Origin: JAFGBM01 sp964564915 | GTDB lineage: Bacteria; Actinomycetota; Actinomycetes; Actinomycetales; Demequinaceae | Direction: 5' to 3' | Length of the DNA: 18,502 nucleotides | NCBI GenBank assembly: GCA_964564915.1 | Contig: CAZMCU010000036.1 | Coordinates: forward strand, 1 to 18,502 | Shown here: positions 7,616-13,259 of the stretch, piece by piece | How positions within the stretch are numbered: the stretch's first letter is position 1 | Layout of the letters: each line of letters begins with the position of its first letter | Program-made: the position numbers and the translations under genes | The notes under the pieces: model-generated | The model's input: the letters and a program-made list of their open reading frames with translations, nothing else | Database searches by the model: none | Told to the model about the DNA's origin: nothing

Positions 7616-7621
7616 TGAGGG

Positions 7622-8335
7622 GTGAGTGACAAACAGCGACCATCGACGACGACGCTTCGGACTCGGCGTGAGATCTTGCGGAAGCGCCGCAGGGAACGTC
7701 AGATCTTCGTCTTCAGCGTGCTCATCTTCACGATGGGGGTGCTGGCCTTCATGTCCTACAACATCTACTCGGGGAAGACGGAAGGTCCTTTCGCCGAGCC
7801 CTTCGTGTCCAATGCCGCGGGTTTCACGAGCGATGTCACCACACCCTGTCCGCCGCCGGGAGCTCTTCCGTTGGACGCGGGCGACGTAACGGTTCGCGTC
7901 CTCAACAGCACCGATCAACAGGGTCTTGCCGCACGGACCCTTGAGGACCTTGTCGGTAGGGGATTTTTGCCCGGGGGGGCGGCGAACTTCACCAGGTTTG
8001 AGTACGAGGGCACCGCTCGCATCGCTTTTGGCATTGATGGTGTCCAACAGGGGTACACCATCGCGCGGCACTTCGACCACCCCGAACTCGTTCTCGATTC
8101 TCGAGAGGGAACCGCCGTTGACGTGGTGCTTGGCATCGAGTTCGACAAACTCATCCCCTTGTCCAGCCCCGAACTTGCCCCGGACATCATTCTGACGCAG
8201 ATCGCTCAGTGCCTACCCGCGATCAACATCAATCCGGAACCCGCACCCGCGAAGTATCCGATCGTTGGAGTGTCGCCCAGCCCCTCACCGAGTGGTTCGG
8301 CGCCCTCACCGGACGCCACCGAGCCACCGAGCTAG
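7622..8335 (+). CDS. membrane-anchored LytR_C-domain protein
   Basis: A 237-residue protein with a short Arg/Lys-rich cytoplasmic N-terminus, one transmembrane anchor at about residues 28-48, and an outside portion. The stretch VRVLNSTDQQGLAARTLEDLVGRGF (about 89-113) is the signature of the LytR_C domain, which is found alone or at the end of LytR-CpsA-Psr cell-wall ligases. The LCP catalytic domain is absent, so no ligase activity is claimed. The last 30 residues are Pro/Ser-rich. GTG 7622 is the first start after the tRNA. The gene precedes the DUF4190-like gene, whose Shine-Dalgarno overlaps this gene's stop codon, so the two are co-transcribed. A role at the cell envelope is inferred. 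Confidence 0.88.
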   Translation: MSDKQRPSTTTLRTRREILRKRRRERQIFVFSVLIFTMGVLAFMSYNIYSGKTEGPFAEPFVSNAAGFTSDVTTPCPPPGALPLDAGDVTVRVLNSTDQQGLAARTLEDLVGRGFLPGGAANFTRFEYEGTARIAFGIDGVQQGYTIARHFDHPELVLDSREGTAVDVVLGIEFDKLIPLSSPELAPDIILTQIAQCLPAININPEPAPAKYPIVGVSPSPSPSGSAPSPDATEPPS

Positions 8336-8344
8336 GAGGAATCG

Positions 8345-8770
8345 TTGAGCACGTCAGACGAGAATCCGTTCGCGCCGCCGTCGTATCCGCCGCCAACCGG
8401 ACCGGCCTTCGCCGACGGCGGTACGCCTCCGCCACCGGCGATGCCTCCCTCTCCTTCGAACCTCACCGTTCAGCGCGAAGCGTTCGCTTCCCCCACCGAC
8501 CATTCCGCGCCACCTGGGCCAGCGAAACCGCTCCACAAGAGCGCAACGGTCGCGCTTGTGCTGGCGATCCTTACCCCCGTTTTGACCCCGCTGGTAGGGA
8601 TCGCGGGTTGGGTGATGGGGCGCCGAGTCCTGCGCGAGGTGGCCGTGACGGGCGAGGGAGGGGCTGGACGGGCACGCGTGGCGGTATGGCTCGGTGCCGG
8701 TCTTGCCGTTCTCTGGGTGATGGTGGTCGCGTTCATTCTTGCGGCGATGGCGGGAGCCCGGGCGGCGTAG
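8345..8770 (+). CDS. DUF4190-like small membrane protein
   Basis: A 141-residue protein. The first 65 residues are Pro/Ala/Ser-rich and probably disordered. Two hydrophobic helices follow (about 67-91 and 112-137), separated by a loop containing EVAVTGEGGAGRARVAVWLG, which resembles the DUF4190 pattern of a helix, a basic loop with GEGG, and a second helix. The start is TTG 8345. It is supported by a perfect AGGAGG (8334-8339) with a 5-nt spacer that overlaps the stop of the preceding gene. No enzymatic motif is present. The function of the family is not known. Confidence 0.85.
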   Translation: MSTSDENPFAPPSYPPPTGPAFADGGTPPPPAMPPSPSNLTVQREAFASPTDHSAPPGPAKPLHKSATVALVLAILTPVLTPLVGIAGWVMGRRVLREVAVTGEGGAGRARVAVWLGAGLAVLWVMVVAFILAAMAGARAA

Positions 8771-8806
8771 AAGCCAATCGAGCGACCCCATTCGGCCGAA
8801 TTGTGA

Positions 8807-8896
8807 TGGCGGTGGCGGTGGGATTTGAACCCACGGTGGAGTTGCCCCCACACACGCTTTCGAGGCGTGCTCCTTAGGCCGCTCGGACACGCCACC
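8807..8896 (-). tRNA. tRNA-Ser (anticodon CGA)
   Basis: On the minus strand GGTGGCG (8896-8890) pairs with CGCCACC (8817-8811), followed by discriminator G and an encoded CCA (8809-8807). The anticodon CGA is at 8862-8860. The T stem-loop GTGGGTTCAAATCCCAC and a long variable arm confirm a class II serine tRNA. It reads UCG. Confidence 0.97.
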
Positions 8897-8948
8897 GCGG
8901 ATGAGGATACAGCCCGAAGAGGGGGCCCCACAAACGAGGCGAGTACCG

Positions 8949-9410
8949 TCAGTCGCGTCGTGCCTCAAAGAACTCGCTCAGAAGAGAGGCGCATGGTGCC
9001 TCCTCGACCCCCGCGATGACCTCAACCCTCGATCCAACCCTCCCGTCCCGCACCAGATCCCACTGGGATCCCGCTGCCCCCGCCTTCTCGTCCCAGGCTC
9101 CGAAAACGAGCCGTGCGACGCGCGCTTGGAGAATCGCGCCGGCGCACATCGCGCACGGTTCGAGGGTGACGACGAGCGTGTGGCCGTCGAGACGCCACGT
9201 TCGTGCGGCCTCGGCTGCCTGTCGCAAGGCGAGGATTTCGGCATGGGCGGTTGGATCGGAGGTGGCTTCCCTGCGATTGTGACCTCTACCGACGATCCGA
9301 CCAACCGGATCGACGACAACCGCACCGACGGGAACGTCCCCATCGGAAAGGGCGAGCCGGGCCTCGGCTAGCGCCTCGGCCATCGTGTCGTCGTACTCGT
9401 CGGTAGCCAC
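8949..9410 (-). CDS. tadA: tRNA(adenine34) deaminase
   Basis: Converts A34 to inosine in the wobble position of tRNA-Arg(ACG). The 153-residue product has the zinc-deaminase signature HAE (His56, proton-shuttle Glu58) and PCAMCAGA (Cys86 and Cys89). The length and the 26 residues before PVGAVVV match the family. The chosen start is GTG 9410. An ATG nine codons downstream (9384) would shorten the first helix. No Shine-Dalgarno is visible, and TAGCCT lies six bases upstream, as at other putative leaderless genes here. The position beside tRNA-Ser and the SRP RNA is a conserved actinobacterial arrangement. Confidence 0.96.
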   Translation of the reverse strand: MATDEYDDTMAEALAEARLALSDGDVPVGAVVVDPVGRIVGRGHNRREATSDPTAHAEILALRQAAEAARTWRLDGHTLVVTLEPCAMCAGAILQARVARLVFGAWDEKAGAAGSQWDLVRDGRVGSRVEVIAGVEEAPCASLLSEFFEARRD

Positions 9411-9416
9411 CTCGCC

Positions 9417-9422
9417 AGGCTA
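9417..9422 (-). promoter_or_regulatory. candidate -10 hexamer for leaderless tadA mRNA
   Basis: TAGCCT on the minus strand, then six bases, then the GTG start of tadA. No Shine-Dalgarno and no clear -35 were seen. Confidence 0.4.
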
Positions 9423-9475
9423 GCGCCCCTGTCGGTGCCCGATGAGACGATGTTGGAACCGGAAACGGACGTCCC

Positions 9476-9491
9476 GCGCCATATCTTGTGG
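9476..9491. promoter_or_regulatory. NrdR box 1
   Basis: GCGCCATATCTTGTGG fits the NrdR palindrome acaCwAtATaTwGtgt at nearly all its core positions. Its centre is 32 bp from that of the second box, close to the three-turn spacing usual for NrdR pairs. NrdR is the ATP/dATP-sensing repressor of ribonucleotide reductase genes. Confidence 0.8.
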
Positions 9492-9507
9492 TGAAACGCG
9501 CGACACG

Positions 9508-9523
9508 CCACTAGATGTTGCGT
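9508..9523. promoter_or_regulatory. NrdR box 2
   Basis: CCACTAGATGTTGCGT matches the core C-w-A-n-A-T-n-T-w-G of the NrdR box. It is paired with box 1 and overlaps the candidate -35 element, so NrdR binding should repress nrdAB. Confidence 0.78.
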
Positions 9524-9536
9524 TAGCCTTACCTAA
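9518..9536. promoter_or_regulatory. DtxR/IdeR-type iron box candidate
   Basis: TTGCGTTAGCCTTACCTAA matches 16 of 19 positions of the DtxR/IdeR consensus TTAGGTTAGSCTAACCTAA. It covers the candidate -35 and spacer and overlaps NrdR box 2 by six bases. Binding by an iron-responsive repressor is inferred from the match. Confidence 0.6.
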
Positions 9537-9546
9537 CTAGTAACGT
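9518..9546 (+). promoter_or_regulatory. candidate nrdAB promoter
   Basis: TTGCGT (9518-9523), a 17-bp spacer and TAACGT (9541-9546, fits TANNNT). The transcription start would be near 9553, giving a leader of about 44 nt that contains the AAGGAG of nrdA. Confidence 0.45.
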
Positions 9547-9584
9547 CGGAGAATAACCCAGCACCAACCGGATTGACGATGAGC

Positions 9585-9590
9585 AAGGAG
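9585..9590 (+). promoter_or_regulatory. Shine-Dalgarno that decides the nrdA start
   Basis: AAGGAG with a 6-nt spacer before GTG 9597. The in-frame TTG 9573 and ATG 9579 upstream have no comparable site. Confidence 0.75.
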
Positions 9591-9596
9591 AGAGAA

Positions 9597-12233
9597 GTGA
9601 CCATCACGGAGTCCAGGGCGGAAGCCCCGACCGACCCGGTGGAACGACCCCGTTCGCCGGAGATGGCGGCTATCCACGTCACCAAGCGCGACGGCTCACG
9701 TGAGCCCTACAACGCCGACCGCATTAACCGGGCGATCGAACGTGCCGCCGAGGGGCTCGTCGACAAGATATCCAAGGTCACGCAGATCGCGACCGAACTC
9801 AGCATCACCCTCTTCGATGGAATCACGACGGAGCAACTCGATGAGGCTGCGATCGCCGTCGCGATCCAGAACGTCAAGGAAGACCCGGACTTCGACGTCA
9901 TCGCCGCGCGTCTGCTCCGCAAGGTCCTCGCCAAGCGCGTCCTGGGGAACTACGAGTCCGATCTCGAACTCGCGCTTCTTCACCAGGCGCGCTTTCCCGG
10001 GTTCATTCGCGACGCCGTCGAGGAGGGTCTACTCGACCCTCGCCTCGCGACGCACTTCGATCTCGACACCCTTGCCGCCACGATCGATCCCGCGCGTGAC
10101 GACCTGCTTCGGTACATCGGTACCGTGACGATGCGGAACCGCTACATGATCACGGGGCGCAACGGTCGCCCCCTCGAAGTCCCTCAGTACTTCTGGATGC
10201 GCGTGTCCATGGGCCTCTCGCTCAATGAGGAGAACCCTACGGAGGCCGCCATCCGCTTCTACGACAAGATCTCCCGACTCGACTACCTGCCCGCCGGCTC
10301 GACCCTTGTCAACGCCGGGACGTCGTACCCCCAACTTTCGAATTGCTTCGTCATGCAAATGGAAGACGAGATTTCGCACATCGCCAAGTCGGTGAGCGAC
10401 GTCATGTGGCTGACGAAGGGGACCGGGGGCATCGGGCTCTCCGTCACCAAGCTCCGCGCGGAGGGGTCACCCATTCGTTCGAACAACACGGTGTCGACGG
10501 GCCCCATCCCGTTCATGCACACGATCGACTCGACGCTGCGCGCCGTCAGCCGCGGAGGAAAGAAGTTCGGGGCGCTGTGCTTCTACATGGAGAACTGGCA
10601 CCTCGATTTCCCTCAGTTCCTCGACCTTCGCCAGAATTCCGGCGATCCCTATCGGCGCACCCGTACCGCCAATACTGCGGTGTGGATCTCCGACGAGTTC
10701 ATGAAGCGCGTTCGCGACGATGAGGATTGGTACCTCTTCGATCCCGCAGAGACGCCCGACCTCGTCGAGCTGACCGGTGCCGCGTTCAGTGCACGATACG
10801 GCGAGTACGTGCGACTAGCGGAGACGGGTCGCCTGCGGGCGTTTCGCAAGACGCGCGCCCGCGAGCAGTACAAGTCGATTCTGATCTCGCTCCAGACGAC
10901 GTCCCATCCCTGGCTCACGTGGAAGGACACGATCAACAACCGTGCCCTCAACACGAACACGGGGACCATTCACCTATCCAACCTCTGCACGGAAATCTGC
11001 CTCCCGCAGGACCGCGACAACATCTCGGTCTGCAACCTCGCCTCCGTCAATCTCTCGACGCACCTCATCGATGGAGAGATCGACTGGACGCGCATGCGGG
11101 AGTCCGTGCGGCTCGCCGTCCGACAACTCGACAACCTGGTCGACATCACCCTTTCGGCCGTGCCGGAGTCGGAGCATGCCAACTCCGAGAACCGCGCCAT
11201 CGGTCTGGGAGTCATGGGATTCACCGATGTTGTCGAGCGCCTCGGGCTCGCCTACGAGTCGGAAGCGGCTTACGAGTTGGTCGACGAGATCATCGAGTTC
11301 ATCTCGTACCACGCGATCGACGCCTCGGCCGACCTTGCACGCGAGCGCGGCTCCTACCGCAACTTCGAAGGCTCCGGTTGGTCGAAGGGACTCGTCCCAT
11401 TCGACACGATCGCCCTAGCCGAGGCAGACCGCGGCTTAACCATCGCCGTCGACCGAACGACACGTCAGGACTGGATCGCGCTTCGCGACAAGGTGCGAGG
11501 GGGCATCCGCAACGCGACCCTCATGGCGATCGCCCCGACCGCTTCCATTGGTCTTGTCGCCGGCACGACCCCCGGATTCGATCCGCAGTTCTCGCAGATC
11601 TTCTCCCGTGCGACCTCCTCCGGCAAGTTCCTTGAGGTCAACGGCAACCTCGTTCGCGACCTGCAAGAGATCGGGCTATGGGAACAGGTTCGCGACGAAC
11701 TGCTTGCGGTCCAAGGGGATCTCAGCCAGATCGACTCCGTCCCGCAGCGCCTCAAGGACATCTACCAGACGTCATTCCAACTGTCGCCGTACGCGTTCAT
11801 CGAGGTGGCGGCTCGTGCCCAGAAGTGGATCGACCAAGCGATCAGTAGAAACATCTACCTGGAGTCGCGCGACGTGGACCAGATGATGGAGTTGTATAGC
11901 GCAGCATGGGAACGAGGCGTCAAGACGACCTACTACTTGCACGTCAAGCCACGCCACACTGCCGAGCAGTCGACCGTGCGTGTCAACAAGACCGAACGCA
12001 TCAACACGACCGGTTCGGCGAGCGCACAGGCGCCCACCGCGAAGCAAACGGCGCCCACGGGCCCAGCCCGGAGGGGTTTTGGAGGGTTGAGTCGGGCAGC
12101 CTCCGTATCGGCCGAAATCCTAGAGGCGGACGCTGTTGCGTTTGAGGCGGTTTCGACAGGCGTCGAGATCGTCGACGGCCAGGAGTGTCCGGTCGATCCG
12201 ATGGAGCGACTTCAATGCGAATCCTGCCAGTAG
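9597..12233 (+). CDS. nrdA: ribonucleotide reductase class I, large (alpha) subunit
   Basis: Reduces ribonucleoside diphosphates to deoxyribonucleotides. The start is set at GTG 9597 (878 residues). ATG 9579 would add six residues but lacks a Shine-Dalgarno. A single N-terminal ATP-cone (about residues 25-110, from IHVTKRDGSREPYNADRI) gives dATP/ATP activity control. Catalytic residues are Cys250 in SNCFV, Asn462-Cys464-Glu466 in NLCTEI, and Cys479 in SVCNLASVNL. The radical-transfer pair is in TTYYLHVKPR. A flexible tail ends in CESCQ, whose two cysteines (874 and 877) re-reduce the active site with thioredoxin or glutaredoxin. It is followed after 35 bp by nrdB. The small-subunit features imply that the radical is generated by a Mn/Fe centre. 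Confidence 0.96.
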   Translation: MTITESRAEAPTDPVERPRSPEMAAIHVTKRDGSREPYNADRINRAIERAAEGLVDKISKVTQIATELSITLFDGITTEQLDEAAIAVAIQNVKEDPDFDVIAARLLRKVLAKRVLGNYESDLELALLHQARFPGFIRDAVEEGLLDPRLATHFDLDTLAATIDPARDDLLRYIGTVTMRNRYMITGRNGRPLEVPQYFWMRVSMGLSLNEENPTEAAIRFYDKISRLDYLPAGSTLVNAGTSYPQLSNCFVMQMEDEISHIAKSVSDVMWLTKGTGGIGLSVTKLRAEGSPIRSNNTVSTGPIPFMHTIDSTLRAVSRGGKKFGALCFYMENWHLDFPQFLDLRQNSGDPYRRTRTANTAVWISDEFMKRVRDDEDWYLFDPAETPDLVELTGAAFSARYGEYVRLAETGRLRAFRKTRAREQYKSILISLQTTSHPWLTWKDTINNRALNTNTGTIHLSNLCTEICLPQDRDNISVCNLASVNLSTHLIDGEIDWTRMRESVRLAVRQLDNLVDITLSAVPESEHANSENRAIGLGVMGFTDVVERLGLAYESEAAYELVDEIIEFISYHAIDASADLARERGSYRNFEGSGWSKGLVPFDTIALAEADRGLTIAVDRTTRQDWIALRDKVRGGIRNATLMAIAPTASIGLVAGTTPGFDPQFSQIFSRATSSGKFLEVNGNLVRDLQEIGLWEQVRDELLAVQGDLSQIDSVPQRLKDIYQTSFQLSPYAFIEVAARAQKWIDQAISRNIYLESRDVDQMMELYSAAWERGVKTTYYLHVKPRHTAEQSTVRVNKTERINTTGSASAQAPTAKQTAPTGPARRGFGGLSRAASVSAEILEADAVAFEAVSTGVEIVDGQECPVDPMERLQCESCQ

Positions 12234-12268
12234 TGCGCAACCACACGATCGAAACGTAGGAGAGAGTC

Positions 12269-13249
12269 ATGGCCATTCTCGGCACCGGCATCCAAGATGG
12301 ATTGCTGCTCAAGCCCATCACCTACCCGTGGGCGATGGACCTCTACAACCAGGCCGTCGCGAACACGTGGTTCCCGAACGAAATCCAGCTCGGCGAAGAC
12401 CTCGCCGACTTTAAGAAGATGACGGAGGACGAGAAACACGCGGTCACGTTTCTCATGTCCTACTTCAATCCCAACGAGCTCCTCGTCAACAAGGCCCTCG
12501 CGTTCGGCGTGTACCCGTATATCAACGCACCCGAGTGCCACCTCTACCTCGCGAAGCAAATGTGGGAGGAGGCGAACCACTGCATGTCGTTCGAGTACGT
12601 GCTCGAGACCTTCCCCATCGATCGTGAGGCGGCGTACGACTCGCACATCGACGTGCCATCGATGGCGGCCAAGGAAGAATTCCAGGTGACGTTCATTCGC
12701 AGGATGACGGAAGAGACGCTCGACATCACGACGACCGAGGGCAAGAAGGACTTCATCCGCAACCTCATCGCCTACAACATCATCCTTGAGGGCATCTGGT
12801 TCTACTCGGGCTTCATGGTCGCGCTGAGCTTTCGGCAGAGGAACCTATTGCGCAACTTCGGGTCGCTCATGGATTGGGTCATCCGGGATGAGTCGCTTCA
12901 CCTACAGTTCGGTATCAACCTGATCCTGACCGTGCTGGAGGAGAACGCCGACCTTCAGACCCCCGAGTTCGCCGAAGAGATCCGGCGGATGATTCTCGGC
13001 GCGGTCGAGATGGAGGAGCAGTACAACCGGGACTTGCTGCCCAGCGGCATCCTGGGCCTCAATGCCGACTACGTGAACCAGTACGTCAAGTACCTCGCGG
13101 ATCGGCGTCTCGAGGAGCTCGGCTTCGAGGCTCATTACAACGTGTCGAACCCCGCCAAGTGGATGGCCACCGCGAACGATACCCTGCAACTCGTGAACTT
13201 CTTCGAGGCGACGAACACGTCGTACGAGGTCAACGCTCAGGCGACCTGA
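12269..13249 (+). CDS. nrdB: ribonucleotide reductase small (beta) subunit, tyrosine-less class Ic type
   Basis: A 326-residue ferritin-like subunit that supplies the oxidising equivalent for NrdA. The metal ligands read as Glu70 (NPNE), Glu101 and His104 (EEANH), Glu174 (LEGIWFYSGF), and Glu208 and His211 (RDESLHL). The position four after His104, where E. coli has radical Tyr122, is Phe108. The first ligand is Glu rather than Asp. Both changes characterise the Chlamydia trachomatis class Ic enzyme (Glu89, Phe127), which uses a Mn(IV)/Fe(III) cofactor instead of a tyrosyl radical. Long stretches resemble that protein. Trp34 matches its Trp51, and a C-terminal Tyr (about 320) can carry the radical to NrdA. 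AGGAGA stands before the ATG. No nrdI gene is nearby. Confidence 0.95.
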   Translation: MAILGTGIQDGLLLKPITYPWAMDLYNQAVANTWFPNEIQLGEDLADFKKMTEDEKHAVTFLMSYFNPNELLVNKALAFGVYPYINAPECHLYLAKQMWEEANHCMSFEYVLETFPIDREAAYDSHIDVPSMAAKEEFQVTFIRRMTEETLDITTTEGKKDFIRNLIAYNIILEGIWFYSGFMVALSFRQRNLLRNFGSLMDWVIRDESLHLQFGINLILTVLEENADLQTPEFAEEIRRMILGAVEMEEQYNRDLLPSGILGLNADYVNQYVKYLADRRLEELGFEAHYNVSNPAKWMATANDTLQLVNFFEATNTSYEVNAQAT

Positions 13250-13259
13250 TCGTGGTTCG

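Noticed and set aside
7603..7620. CCTCA...TGAGG inverted repeat after tRNA-Ser as a terminator
   Set aside because: Arms of only 5 bp, an 8-base loop and no T tract. The LytR_C gene starts right after it.
13250..13259. Bidirectional terminator between nrdB and fusion A
   Set aside because: Only 10 bp separate the two stop codons, and no stem-loop with a T tract was found in or around the gap.
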